The notes below the pieces were generated by a model. The model searched no databases. It was not told the origin of the DNA and saw nothing but the letters and a program-made list of their open reading frames with translations. 64,000 nucleotides of DNA. Origin: Corynebacterium yonathiae. GTDB taxonomy: Bacteria > Actinomycetota > Actinomycetes > Mycobacteriales > Mycobacteriaceae. Shown here piece by piece: positions 16,945 through 27,000 of this stretch (positions are counted from its first letter, which is position 1; every line of letters starts with the position of its first letter). A program made the position numbers and the translations under genes. The stretch spans positions 1 to 64,000 of the forward strand of contig NZ_JAKMUZ010000012.1 of assembly GCF_027570195.1 (NCBI RefSeq). The letters run 5' to 3'.

Positions 16945-18717
16945 TTAGCGCAATGTGCGTTGGCCGCCGTCGCCGCGGCGAGTAATCCGCTGGGCGTCGA
17001 GGTATTCCAGCAGCGGGATGGCCACCCGCCGCGTGGTGCCCAGCGCTTTACGGGCTGCCGAAAGCGTAAAGGGCTGCTCTAGTTCGGCCAGCCGCCGGCG
17101 TGCTTCCTCCGGTGCCGAGGGCAAGAGCACGATTCCCTGCTTGAGGCGCAGGAGGCGCCCGGCGCGCTCGGCGGCGGCAAGTTCCTTTGGGCCGATGCCC
17201 AGCTCCGTTAGGTCATCTGCTTCGGGGGCTGCAAAGGGTTCTACCTTAAGCCTTTCCTCGATGGCAGCAATCCCGCGCTCCGCCGCACCGAGGTCCGCCC
17301 GCTGCCCGGGAAGGCGTAACACTCCTTCACTGCTTTCCGCCTTCGCAGCGGCGATGGCTAGGCCCAGCAAGCCTTCTTCTTGCAGGCCGAGGGCGTCCAT
17401 GGCTGCTTTGCGCGGCATTCCCGGCGCTAGGGGATGTGCGGCGGTGTGGGCTTGCAGGGCGTCGGTAAGCGCGTGCTTCCACCGAGTTACCTGGGAGGCC
17501 GTAATCCACCAGTCGCGGAAGGCGATAATACCTTGCGACGGCGCTGTAGTTGCAAAACCATCGCGATCAAGGTCCTCCACACGGGCAAAACCGACGCGAC
17601 GCAGGTAGGAGGCAGGATCGCGGAAAGAGTCCTGGGCGCTGAGCTCTTCTGCGCGGCGGCGGGCGGCACCGCGCCGGTTAAGCTCCGGCGGCCGCAGATC
17701 TACTGCCTCTACCCCAGCGACGACGTGCCGGCCGCCAGGACTGCGCACTACGAAACGATCAAGGAGCCGCAGCGGCAGCGGGTGTGCCAGGCTGATGCGC
17801 GCGAAATCGGCAGACAAGGGACGCAGGTGAGCCTCCACCCCGGCGGTACCGGTGTGCACGACGAGGTTATCGGGCAGCCCGTCGAGCTCCGCGCCAAAGG
17901 TGCGGCGGACATCGAGGTGGTCCACTAGGCGCCACGCACCCGGGGTAAGCAGCACGTCGCCGCGGTGGATATCGGCGGCATCCACCCCGCGCAGGTTGAC
18001 GGCCGCACGAGTGACGGGGCCGAGTGCATCCTGCGCGCGATTTTCGCTGTGCAGGCCACGGATCTCCACGGCCCTTTCCCCACCAGCCGTGGCCACCTTA
18101 AGGCTATCGCCCACGCGCAGGGTGCCCGCGGCAAGCGTTCCGGTAACCACGGTGCCCGCGCCCTTCACGCTAAAGGCGCGGTCCACCCACAGGCACACGG
18201 GTGCCTGCGCATCGCGAGCGGGCACAGCGGCTAGGACCTCATCGAGCGCCTGCCGCAGCGCCGCAATGCCGTCGCCGGTAGGGGCGGATACGGGGATAAT
18301 GGGGGCGTCGGCAAGCGGGGTGCCGGCCAGCTGCGTTCGGATTTCTGCGGTGCGGTCCACGGTGGCGCGGTCGCTGCGAGTTAGCGCAATAATGCCGTGC
18401 TCTACGCCCAGCGCGCGCAAGGCATCGCGGTGGTCGGTGGACTGGGCCTGCCATCCCTCATCGGCCGCCACAACAAAGAGGACGACCGGGGCCGGGCCCA
18501 CGCCAGCGAGCATATTGCCTAGGAATTTTTCATGCCCGGGCACATCTACGAAAGCCACATCCGCGCCAGAAGGCAGCGTGGTCCAGGCAAACCCCAGATC
18601 AATGGTAAGGCCGCGGCGCTTTTCTTCCTCCCACCGGTCCGGGTCCATCTCCGTAAGAGCCCGCACCAGGGTGGACTTGCCGTGGTCCACATGACCGGCA
18701 GTAGCGACGACGTACAC
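16945..18717 (-). CDS. selB: Selenocysteine-specific elongation factor SelB
   Basis: 590 residues. The EF-Tu-like GTPase begins TAGHVDHGKSTLVRAL, with KRRGLTIDLGFAW as the switch, DVPGHEKFLGNML as G3 and LTRSDRA as G4. Domains II-III follow (FSVKGAGTVVTGTLAAG), then C-terminal winged helices that bind the SECIS hairpin (FTLSAARKALGTTRRVAIPL, DAQRITRRGDGGQRTLR). It delivers Sec-tRNA to in-frame UGA codons. GTG start at 18717 is the codon right after the selA TAG and in the same frame, so the two genes are translationally coupled without any spacer. Confidence 0.96.
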   Translation of the reverse strand: MYVVATAGHVDHGKSTLVRALTEMDPDRWEEEKRRGLTIDLGFAWTTLPSGADVAFVDVPGHEKFLGNMLAGVGPAPVVLFVVAADEGWQAQSTDHRDALRALGVEHGIIALTRSDRATVDRTAEIRTQLAGTPLADAPIIPVSAPTGDGIAALRQALDEVLAAVPARDAQAPVCLWVDRAFSVKGAGTVVTGTLAAGTLRVGDSLKVATAGGERAVEIRGLHSENRAQDALGPVTRAAVNLRGVDAADIHRGDVLLTPGAWRLVDHLDVRRTFGAELDGLPDNLVVHTGTAGVEAHLRPLSADFARISLAHPLPLRLLDRFVVRSPGGRHVVAGVEAVDLRPPELNRRGAARRRAEELSAQDSFRDPASYLRRVGFARVEDLDRDGFATTAPSQGIIAFRDWWITASQVTRWKHALTDALQAHTAAHPLAPGMPRKAAMDALGLQEEGLLGLAIAAAKAESSEGVLRLPGQRADLGAAERGIAAIEERLKVEPFAAPEADDLTELGIGPKELAAAERAGRLLRLKQGIVLLPSAPEEARRRLAELEQPFTLSAARKALGTTRRVAIPLLEYLDAQRITRRGDGGQRTLR

Positions 18718-20034
18718 CTAGCCCACCGCCTTAATAGCGGAAATAACCGCGGCGTCGTGGTCGGCAGGAACGCAGCGAATATCCACCAAGCAGCGGCCCT
18801 GATGCACGCGACCTACTACGGGCGGGTCCTGGCGGCGCAGCGCGTCCGCATAGGGCTCGGGCAGGCTCACCGCGAAGCCGGGCAGCGGGTACTCCGGCGC
18901 CCCGCCACCGCCCACGCGGCCATCGTGAGGTACCACTTCTGCCCCGACTGCCTGCGCGATGGCTTCCGTGCGCTCGCGGTGGGTCTGGGGATCAAGGTGG
19001 AGGGCATCCTGCACCGCATTCGAGGGCGTCGAAATGGCCGCCTCCAGCGCGTTGAGGCGCAGCTTATCTATGCGCACCGCACGCGCCAGCGGGTGCTTCT
19101 TCACCGCGGCAATCGCGTCCTTGGTGCCGAGCAAGATTCCTGCCTGCGGACCGCCAAGCAGCTTATCGCCGGAGGCTATGACGATATCGGCGCCGGCGCG
19201 CAGCTGGGCCTGGATATCTGGTTCTTCTGGCAGCGCTGGGTCATGGGTGAGCAGGCCGGAGCCCAAGTCCACGATGAGTCGCGTATCGTGCTCCACCGCT
19301 AGGCGGTGCAGTTCCTCTACACCGACTGCGGAGGTAAACCCCTCGATGCGGAAATTGGAAGGATGCACCTTCAAGATAGCGCCGGTGTTATCTCCCAGAG
19401 CGCGTTCATAATCGGCCAGGTGCGTGCGGTTAGTCGCCCCTATTTCTTTGAGGCGCGTGGCCGTGGACTCGATGAGCTCGGGCAGGCGAAAGCCAGCTCC
19501 GATCTCGATGAGCTCGCCGCGCGAGATGATGACCTCTTTGCCGGGGGCGAGTGCAGCGGTGGCCAGGAGCAAGGCGCTGGCGCCGTTATTGACCACGAGG
19601 GCATCTTCTGCACCGGGGCAGGCTGCGAGCAGCGCGGCCGTGGCTCCGGCGCCGCGATTTCTGGATCGCTTGCCCGAGCCCAAGTCCATTTCTACATCTG
19701 TATAGGAGGCAGCGGCGTGCAGGGCCTCTACCGCGGCGCTGGGAAGCGGGGCACGCCCTAAGTTCGTATGAATGATGACGCCGGTGGCGTTAATGACTGG
19801 GTGCAGGGAATGCGTATTCTTTTGTTCCAGGCGCTGCGCAATTTCTGCGGGTATATCGCTAACTGGCAACTGACCGCGGCGCGCTTGGGTGACTGCGCCC
19901 TGGATTATCGCGCGGATGATGTGCTCGGCTAGGCGCTGACGCGCGGATTCTACTTCCGGCAGCTGGAGCAGCTCGTCCATGCGGGGAATATTCCTGCGGG
20001 GGTCCGGGCTGGCAGCAGGCGTGGGCGTGGGCAC
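18718..20034 (-). CDS. selA: L-seryl-tRNA(Sec) selenium transferase SelA
   Basis: 438 residues from GTG at 20034, which has AAGGAGG 9 nt upstream; the longer open frame from 20136 runs back into the tRNA-Sec gene and is not a real start. SelA is a decameric PLP enzyme that turns seryl-tRNA-Sec into selenocysteyl-tRNA. Signatures: VINATGVIIHTNLGRAPLP near residue 85, NNGASALLLATAAL, the PLP-lysine in SGDKLLGGPQAGILLG, and IDKLRLNALEAAI. It stands directly after the tRNA-Sec gene and before selB. Confidence 0.96.
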   Translation of the reverse strand: MPTPTPAASPDPRRNIPRMDELLQLPEVESARQRLAEHIIRAIIQGAVTQARRGQLPVSDIPAEIAQRLEQKNTHSLHPVINATGVIIHTNLGRAPLPSAAVEALHAAASYTDVEMDLGSGKRSRNRGAGATAALLAACPGAEDALVVNNGASALLLATAALAPGKEVIISRGELIEIGAGFRLPELIESTATRLKEIGATNRTHLADYERALGDNTGAILKVHPSNFRIEGFTSAVGVEELHRLAVEHDTRLIVDLGSGLLTHDPALPEEPDIQAQLRAGADIVIASGDKLLGGPQAGILLGTKDAIAAVKKHPLARAVRIDKLRLNALEAAISTPSNAVQDALHLDPQTHRERTEAIAQAVGAEVVPHDGRVGGGGAPEYPLPGFAVSLPEPYADALRRQDPPVVGRVHQGRCLVDIRCVPADHDAAVISAIKAVG

Positions 20035-20059
20035 TGTGGCATTCCTCCTTGCGCGCGGG

Positions 20060-20154
20060 TGGCGGAGACGGACAGGAATCGAACCTGCCAGACCGAGATA
20101 CTCGGCCTCACCGGTTTTGAAGACCGGGGCGCCCACCAGGACACGTACGCCTCC
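20060..20154 (-). tRNA. selC: tRNA-Sec (anticodon UCA)
   Basis: A 95-nt tRNA including an encoded CCA (complement of 20060-20062). The acceptor stem starts GGAGGCG and pairs with the strand just before GCCA; the T arm is GCAGG-TTCGATT-CCTGT; the anticodon loop CTTCAAA sits on a CCGGT/ACCGG stem and gives anticodon TCA, which reads UGA. The long variable arm (GGCCGAG paired with CTCGGTC) and the extra length are typical of selenocysteine tRNA. It is transcribed in the same direction as selA, 26 nt upstream of the SelA start codon, so the tRNA is probably cut from a selC-selA-selB transcript or has its own promoter in 20155-20324. Confidence 0.95.
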
Positions 20155-20324
20155 GTGTGCTCACCTTACACGGGCATTCCCCGGTGCCGGCACACCTGTC
20201 ACGCAATACATCCACCATGCCGCTCCGAGGTGGAAACCTCGGCGCCCTATGTCCTATCGCCACACACAGGTTCCCTACGTTGCTGTGCAGCCAAATAGTT
20301 CCTCGGGATGAGTAAAATGGCGAT

Positions 20325-21308
20325 ATGACCGAAGATATTAAACTCACCTCTTTCGCCGCAGGCGGCGGTTGCGCCTGCAAGATTCCCGCTGGCCAACTTG
20401 AGTCTGCCGTCGAGGGCCTGATAGGCAAGGCCGCCCCTAACGTGCTGGTCGGCTTGGACGATGGCGACGACGCCGCGGCCGTCAAAATTCAGGACGGTCT
20501 AGCGGTAATTTCCACCGCGGATTTTTTCACCCCCATGCTCAATGACCCCTACGATTGGGGGCGAGTGGCTGCCGCCAATGCGCTGTCTGATGTCTATGCC
20601 ATGGGTGGCACCCCGGTTACCGCCATTAACCTGGTGGGCTGGCCCAATGAAAAGCTGGGCCTGGATGTGCTGCGTGAGGTTCTGCGCGGCGGCATGGATA
20701 TAGCCACCGAGGCCGGCATCTCCGTTACCGGCGGCCATTCAATTACCGCCCCCGAACCGCTCTATGGCATGGCCGCCACCGGTATCGTCGCCCCCGACAA
20801 GCTCATGCGCAATGACGCCGCCGAACCTGGCCTGCCCATCACCCTAACCAAGCCCATTGGCGTAGGCATCCTCAACAACAAGCACAAGGCCACCGGCGAG
20901 GTCTCCCAGGCCGCGGTCGATTCCATGACCACCTTGAACCGTGAGGCCGCCCGCACCGCGGTGGAGGCGGGCGTGCGTGCTGCCACGGACGTCACCGGCT
21001 TCGGGTTGCTCGGCCACCTATACAAGATGTGCCGGGCCTCCGGCATCGCCGCGGAGCTCGACTTTTCCGCCGTGCCCACCGTCGAAGGCGCAAAGGAGGC
21101 GCTGGCGGAGGGCTTCATCCCCGGCGGCTCCCGCCGCAATCTCGACTGGGTGCGCCCACACCTCGATACCTCCTTGAACGAGGAAGAGCTGGTGCTGCTT
21201 GCCGACGCCCAAACTTCCGGCGGTCTCCTCCTCATCGGCGAGGTCCCCGGCTACCCCGTCATCGGCCATACCACCGAGCGCACCGGCGATGCCTATATCA
21301 AGGTCTAA
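20325..21308 (+). CDS. selD: Selenide, water dikinase SelD
   Basis: 327 residues. It makes selenophosphate from selenide and ATP. The flexible N-terminal catalytic loop reads AAGGGCACKIPAGQL, with the catalytic Cys and Lys in the C-x-C-K order; this is the Cys form, not a selenoprotein. ATP-site motifs follow: VGLDDGDDAAAV, STADFFTPMLNDPYDWG, AANALSDVYAMGGTP and TGGHSI. It is divergent from the tRNA-Sec/selA/selB operon, with about 170 bp between. The following lipoprotein gene starts 1 nt past its stop and may be cotranscribed. Confidence 0.95.
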   Translation: MTEDIKLTSFAAGGGCACKIPAGQLESAVEGLIGKAAPNVLVGLDDGDDAAAVKIQDGLAVISTADFFTPMLNDPYDWGRVAAANALSDVYAMGGTPVTAINLVGWPNEKLGLDVLREVLRGGMDIATEAGISVTGGHSITAPEPLYGMAATGIVAPDKLMRNDAAEPGLPITLTKPIGVGILNNKHKATGEVSQAAVDSMTTLNREAARTAVEAGVRAATDVTGFGLLGHLYKMCRASGIAAELDFSAVPTVEGAKEALAEGFIPGGSRRNLDWVRPHLDTSLNEEELVLLADAQTSGGLLLIGEVPGYPVIGHTTERTGDAYIKV

Positions 21309-21309
21309 G

Positions 21310-21900
21310 ATGCAGCGACAGGTCCCTCTTCTCCTCGCCCTTTCCTCCACCACCCTTGCCGCGGCGGGGCTGGTGGGGTGCTCGTCCGAGCAGGCATCGA
21401 CAAGCGAGTGCTCCCCAGTCGATCCCGCCGCGGTGCGCGAGGCCCTGCCGGATTCGCTCGGTGAAGCTAAGCTCGACCCCCAGTCAGCTGAAAACGATGA
21501 TCATTCCTTTTCCGCGCTCTACCGCGCAGAGGATAAAGAGCAGGTCAGCCTGCTGGGGACGAAGTATGAGGCCGAGGGCGCACCTGTTTGCCCCGATGAC
21601 CCCAATGAGGCAGCGCAGCGCTACCTAGAGCTACTGCACGACGATCTCGATGCCAAAAACGCCGCCCAGCAGCGCCCCGCCAATGACTACTCCCCCTTCG
21701 AATTCACCTCCGCTGACCGGCACTTTTATTGCAGCGCTTGGCCGGTGAAGGATTCGGTATCTACCACCTGCGTGACCACCGTGGGCGATGTGGCGCTGAA
21801 CTACTACCTCCACCGTGATGGCCGCGACTCCGCAGCCGAGCAACAACGCATGGAAGACATCGGCGCGGAGCTCGCCCCCGCCCTGCAGGACCTGGACTAG
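21310..21900 (+). CDS. Putative lipoprotein downstream of selD
   Basis: 196 residues from ATG at 21310, chosen over the longer open frame from 21199, which lies inside selD. The signal peptide ends in a lipobox (LAAAGLVGCSSEQ, Cys at residue 23). The mature part has four further cysteines (SECSPVD, GAPVCPDD, FYCSAWP, STTCVTT), which could give two disulfides outside the membrane, and no recognisable domain. It starts 1 nt after selD and its stop overlaps the end of the NrfD gene by 4 nt on the opposite strand. Function unknown; the position between selD and the formate dehydrogenase operon may be coincidence. Confidence 0.7.
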   Translation: MQRQVPLLLALSSTTLAAAGLVGCSSEQASTSECSPVDPAAVREALPDSLGEAKLDPQSAENDDHSFSALYRAEDKEQVSLLGTKYEAEGAPVCPDDPNEAAQRYLELLHDDLDAKNAAQQRPANDYSPFEFTSADRHFYCSAWPVKDSVSTTCVTTVGDVALNYYLHRDGRDSAAEQQRMEDIGAELAPALQDLD

Positions 21901-23012
21901 TCCGGGCTCACCACATCGTGGTCGAGGCCCTGCCCGCGCCGGCGCCTTTCCGCCCGGCGCTTTTGCGGCCCGATGGTAGTCTCCGGATTCTTCACTGCTT
22001 GTAGACCCGCGTTGAGCACGCCAAAACGCGTGCACGCCGAGCCTGCCAGGAGCGATATCCCCGCAGCCACAGAGACTGCCCGCGACTTCGTCACCGCAGC
22101 CACTGCACTACCGACACCACCGGCCGCGATGAAGTATTCCGAGGCCTTCATCAGCGTGCCTGGCTTTCCCTCGTGCAGAGCCTCGCGCGGTTCTGGCTCC
22201 ATGCCTTCCTCAAGCACCTTGGTCGCTGCCAGATCGCTGGCCGCCGCGGCCATACCCAACACACGGGCCGGTCCCGCGTGCTCGACCGGAGTGGTCACCA
22301 TAGCCAGGCCTGACGACGCCGCACCCGCCGAGGAAACGAAAACATACGGCAGGTGCTTTTTCATGTCATTCCACACCGGGTTCGAGGTATTGGACAGCAA
22401 TACCGCGGTATAGCCCGCTAGCGGGCCGCCAAGCACGCCCGTGACCGCGCCCGCCGGCCCGGCCGACTTCTTAAGCACCGTACGCACAAACTTCGGCAGC
22501 GGCAGCTTGTGGCCAGTCGCCGCATCTACTTCCGCGGCGGCAGGCAGCGCAGCCGCGCTGGCAAAGCCCGACAAAATCCACGAGCCCATGGACATTGGCG
22601 AGGTCACCTTGAAGACGCGGAACATGTTCAATGCGCGTTCCGGGCGGCCCAAATCCAGAATCAAAAAGACCGATCCCACGGCCGCCGCGCCAAAGGCAGA
22701 AAGGCGCGTGGTACGACGCAGCGGCGCATTGCCCACGGCCTGTGCGCCAGCGGCCAAGAGCCCCGAGCCACCGCTCACGCCGCCCAAGAAGAGGTAGGCG
22801 CCGATAGGCCATTCCCACGGCGGGGCCTTGACCACTGGTCGGCCATAGTAAGACGAGAACTCGAAGTCCTGCGCCATGCGCTCCTCTTTGGAGCCGTCCT
22901 GCGCACCCGCGCCTGGACGCTTCCGCTTCTTCTTCGGCTTCGTACCGTCGAACTTCCGGTAGCGATTGTGGCGCTCCGGCTGTGGCGGGCGGTACTCATC
23001 AAAATTGCTCAT
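21897..23012 (-). CDS. nrfD: NrfD/PsrC-like membrane subunit of formate dehydrogenase
   Basis: 371 residues. A hydrophilic N-terminal arm of about 60 residues with a basic patch (KPKKKRKRPGAGAQ) is followed by several hydrophobic helices starting at EWPIGAYLFLGGVSGGSGLL, the NrfD signature, and continuing through LILDLGRPERALNMFRVFKV. The last cytoplasmic stretch is very basic (KRRAERRRRGQG). NrfD-type subunits anchor periplasm-facing or cytoplasmic molybdo-enzymes to the membrane and bind quinone. The ATG overlaps the stop of the iron-sulfur subunit by 4 nt, so it is the third gene of the fdh operon. Confidence 0.88.
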   Translation of the reverse strand: MSNFDEYRPPQPERHNRYRKFDGTKPKKKRKRPGAGAQDGSKEERMAQDFEFSSYYGRPVVKAPPWEWPIGAYLFLGGVSGGSGLLAAGAQAVGNAPLRRTTRLSAFGAAAVGSVFLILDLGRPERALNMFRVFKVTSPMSMGSWILSGFASAAALPAAAEVDAATGHKLPLPKFVRTVLKKSAGPAGAVTGVLGGPLAGYTAVLLSNTSNPVWNDMKKHLPYVFVSSAGAASSGLAMVTTPVEHAGPARVLGMAAAASDLAATKVLEEGMEPEPREALHEGKPGTLMKASEYFIAAGGVGSAVAAVTKSRAVSVAAGISLLAGSACTRFGVLNAGLQAVKNPETTIGPQKRRAERRRRGQGLDHDVVSPD

Positions 23013-24067
23013 TTGCGTCCCCCAATCAGGAAGGAACCAGCCACGGCAAGCGCCATGCCACCGATAGCCTTGGCTGCGGTCTTATACATCTGCGGCAAAT
23101 CGGCCGTCGGCACGCGCGGGTCCGGCGGCAAACCGTAGACCTCAGGTGAATCCAAAAGCAGGAAGATGGAGCCGGTTCCGCCCACACCATCGTCCTGGTT
23201 GGCACCGTAAAGGCGGGCCTCAGTAAGGCCTTGCTCGTGCAATACGCGCACGCGTGCCTTGGCTGCGGCCACCATCTCCTCGTACGGGCCGAACTGGATG
23301 GAATCGGTCGGGCAGGTCTTAGAACATGCTGGCTGTTCGCCCTGCTTCAGGCGGTCGTAGCACATAGTGCACTTCTGGGCCACGCCCAAGTTCTTGATCG
23401 GCATCGCCTCGCCCGGCGTATGGTCCGGGCCCTGCGGGGCAAGTTGCTTGAGTTTTTTCAACACGTTGACACCGGCATGGGAATTATCCACGTAATCCAC
23501 CGTGGCCGTCTTGTCATACTTCAGCGCCACACCGCCGTCATCGCGGCGCTCGATGACGCCAAACGGGCAGCCGGCCACGCAGGTGCCGCAGCCATTGCAC
23601 ACATCATCCTGGACCACAACGGTGCCAAACTCGGTGCGGAACAGCGCGCCGGTAGGACACACGTCCAAGCAGCCTGCATGCGTGCAGTGCTTACACACGT
23701 CCGAGGACATGAGCCACCGGAACGTATCCGTATCCGGCGGGGTGGTATCAACCTCTGGGGCCTGCGCCCCTACCGAAGGCATACCCAGGGAAATGAGATT
23801 CTTTCCCTCCTCGCGGGCCTGCTCGATGCGGTCATTGTTTTGCTCCACAAAGGCCACGTGGCGCCAGGTATTTGCGCCCAGTGCGCCGGTGTTGTCATAG
23901 GAATCACCCGTGACGTCATAGCCTTCTACCGGGTTGCGGTTCCACTCCTTACACGCCACCTCGCAGGCCTTACACCCGATACACACGGAAGTGTCGGTGA
24001 AAAAGGCCATGCGGCGGTACTTGTCATAGCCGTGCCGGCTCGCGTTTTCGGTCAGAAGATTTGTCAT
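23009..24067 (-). CDS. Formate dehydrogenase iron-sulfur (beta) subunit
   Basis: 352 residues with four ferredoxin-like cysteine clusters: CIGCKACEVACKEW near residue 32, CKHCTHAGCLDVCPTG, CNGCGTCVAGCPFG, and CTMCYDRLKQGEQPACSKTC. This is the usual four-[4Fe-4S] wiring subunit of membrane formate dehydrogenases (FdnH/FdoH type). A hydrophobic C-terminal segment (AIGGMALAVAGSFLIGG) probably contacts the membrane. Its ATG directly follows the TAA of the catalytic subunit, and its end overlaps the NrfD start by 4 nt. Confidence 0.94.
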   Translation of the reverse strand: MTNLLTENASRHGYDKYRRMAFFTDTSVCIGCKACEVACKEWNRNPVEGYDVTGDSYDNTGALGANTWRHVAFVEQNNDRIEQAREEGKNLISLGMPSVGAQAPEVDTTPPDTDTFRWLMSSDVCKHCTHAGCLDVCPTGALFRTEFGTVVVQDDVCNGCGTCVAGCPFGVIERRDDGGVALKYDKTATVDYVDNSHAGVNVLKKLKQLAPQGPDHTPGEAMPIKNLGVAQKCTMCYDRLKQGEQPACSKTCPTDSIQFGPYEEMVAAAKARVRVLHEQGLTEARLYGANQDDGVGGTGSIFLLLDSPEVYGLPPDPRVPTADLPQMYKTAAKAIGGMALAVAGSFLIGGRK

Positions 24068-27000
24068 TTACTTACCTTCTTCGCTTTCCTCGCCCTTCTC
24101 GCCGTGCTCATCCGCGTCCGCGGGCTGCTGCGGCTCTGGGTTATAGGTAAAGGAATCATCCACGGTGAGCAGATCATTACCGGAATCCAGGTTCAGGTGC
24201 GCGCGCTTCTGATACTCCTTGAGCATCTCTACACGGGCTTCACCGCGCGGGCGACGCCCCGGCTGGATATCGCAAGCGCCGATCTTGGAATTCTGGATGA
24301 ATACGTTCGGCTCCAATGTAAGGCCCAGCAGATCATTGGCGCCATCGCCTGCAACGGCCGTGGAATCGGACTCGCCATAGTGATACGGCAAGCCGATCTG
24401 GTGGAACTCCTCACCATTGATCTTCATCATTTGCATACGGTCAGTGACCAAGACCTGCGCCTCAATGACGCCACGGGGCGAGATGATCGTGGCCCACTTG
24501 CCGTTTTCCAAGCCACGCTTTTCTGCCAAGGCCTTATCGACCTCGCAGAATAGGCCCGGCTGCAACTCCGCCAGGTACGGCAGGCGGCGCGACATCGCAC
24601 CCGAGGTATACATCTCGGTGAGACGATAGGTGGAAAAGACAAACGGGAACACCTCTGAACCCGGCTCACCAGGTTCTGGGCGCGACAGGTTGTCTGGGCG
24701 CTTAATGGTCAGGCGCGTCGGCGATTGCTGTTGCTTGTACAGCACGTTGTGCACCGGGGACTCGTGCGGCTCATAGTGGGTGGGCAATGGGCCGTCGGAA
24801 AGCCCGGTCGGCGCAAAGAGCCAACCGCGGCCATCCGCCTGCATGATGAAGGCATCCGTGCCGTCGAGGGCATCCGGGCCCACGGCGTCGATCGGAGCCT
24901 TGTAGTCCGGGGACTTGGTAGCCGGGAAGTCCGGCACGTCATCGCCAACCCATTTACCCTGGTCGGCGTCCCACCACACATACTTCTTGCGCTCCGACCA
25001 CGGAGTGCCGTCCGGCTTCGCCGAAGCACGGTTGTAGAGCAAGCGGCGGTTGGCCGGCCATACCCAACCCCACTCGGGAGCTACCTCGTTTTGTTCCGAA
25101 CCCGGAACCTTGCGCGCGGAATGATTAATGCCGTCCTTAAACACGCCGGTGTAGATCCAGCAACCACCGGAGGTACTGCCATCGTTCTTCATCTCCACGA
25201 AGGCAGGCAAAAGCTCGCCCTTCTTCGGGCCCTCTAGGTAGTAGCCGTTGATCTCCTTGAGGACGTCCTCAGAATTCGGCTCACCTTCCTCGGTTTCCAC
25301 ATAGTCCCACGTGACCTTTTGCAAAGGCAGATCTCGTGGATCGGTGGAATCGCGCAGGCGCTCCTTGATCTTTTTGCCCAGTTGGTAGAAGAACCACAGG
25401 TCACTTTTCGCATCGCCTGGCGGCGGTGCTGCCTGGAAACGCCATTGCAGCATGCGCTGCGTCTGGGTAAAGGTTCCCGCCTTTTCCACGTGGGTGGCCG
25501 CCGGCATCAAGAAGACCTCAGTGCCGATGTCTTCGGTCTTAAGCTCGCCGTTTTTAATCTCCGGCGAATCCTTCCAGAAGGAGGCGGTCTCAATCTCCTG
25601 GAAATCGCGTACGACCAGCCACTTCAGCGCCGCCAAGCCGCGGCGCTGCATACCGCCGTTGGACTGCGCCACGGCCGGGTTCTGGCCAAAGACAAAGTAG
25701 CCTTCCACCTGCTCATCCAGCATGGCCATGAGCGTTTCATAGGTCGAATGCGCACCAGAAATGCGCGGCATGAGGTCATAGCCCCATCCGTTGTCCTTGG
25801 TGGCTGCATCGCCCCAGTAGGACTTCATCAGCGAGACCGCATAGTTCTCACCGATCTGCCAAAAGCCCTTCTGCGACTCATTACGGATTCCATCAACGAA
25901 CTCTGGCCAGCTTTGCTTGTCGACGCTCGGCATCGGCAAATATCCCGGCAAGGAGTGGAACAGAGTCGGGATATCGGTAGAACCCTGAATTGAGGCGTGG
26001 CCGCGCAGCGCCATAATGCCCGAACCTGGGCGACCCACATTGCCGGTGAGCAGCTGCAAGATGGCCGCGGTACGAATAAACTGCGCACCCAGAGTGTGCT
26101 GGGTAAAGCCCAACGCATAAGCAAAGCAGGTGGTGCGATCCGGCGTGGAATTCCGCGCGATCGACTCCGCTAGGTAATAGAAGTCCTCCTGCGCAATACC
26201 GCAGGTCTCCTCCACTACCTCAGGCGTATAGCGCGCGTAGTGCCGCTTGAGAATCTGGAAGACCGAATTCGGATGCTCTAGCGTCTCATCGCGTTCCACA
26301 TTCCACGACGCACCCTCCGGCTTCTGCACGTATTGCCACGAATCCGTGACGTACTTACCGGTCTCTGGATCATAACCAGAGAACAGACCGTCCAGATCTT
26401 CGGTGTCCTGGTAGTCCTCCGAAATGATCATCGGCGCATTGGTATACGCCACCACGTAGTCATGGAAATACAGGTCATTGTCCAGCAGGTAGTTAATGAC
26501 TGCGCCCAAAAGCACCACATCCGTACCGCCGCGAATGCCAATGTGGCGATTCGCAAAGGCAGACGTGCGCGTATAACGCGGATCCACGTGAATGATGCGG
26601 GCACCACGCTTCTTGGCTTCCACCACCCACTGGAACCCCACGGGATGGCACTCGGCCATATTAGAACCCTCAATGACGATGCAGTCCGCATTCGCCATAT
26701 CCTGCAGCGGTTGGGTTGCGCCGCCGCGGCCAAACGAAGTTCCTAGACTAGGAACAGTGGCGGAGTGTCATATACGCGCCTGGTTCTCGAGCTGAATCGC
26801 ACCAGCGGCGGTAAAAAGCTTCTTGATGAGGTAATTTTCCTCATTATCTAAGGTCGCACCGCCCAAACCGGCAATGCCCATCGTGCGGTTGAGCGTGCGA
26901 CCTTCATCGTCCACATCCTGCCAACCGTTCCGGCGGGCTTCCAAGAAACGATCCGCAATCATCTCCATCGCGGTATCTTCATCAAGATCCTGCCACTCCG

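Noticed and set aside
20034..20136. SelA start at 20136
   Set aside because: This start lies inside the tRNA-Sec gene; GTG 20034 has a proper ribosome site.
23231..24553. 440-codon plus-strand frame opposite the fdh operon
   Set aside because: Antisense to iron-sulfur and catalytic subunits whose motifs are intact.
24068..26698. Separate gene starting at ATG 26698 for the formate dehydrogenase C-terminal part
   Set aside because: It is in frame with the upstream part through the UGA at 26770 and lacks the cluster motif; it is the product of stopping at a Sec codon.
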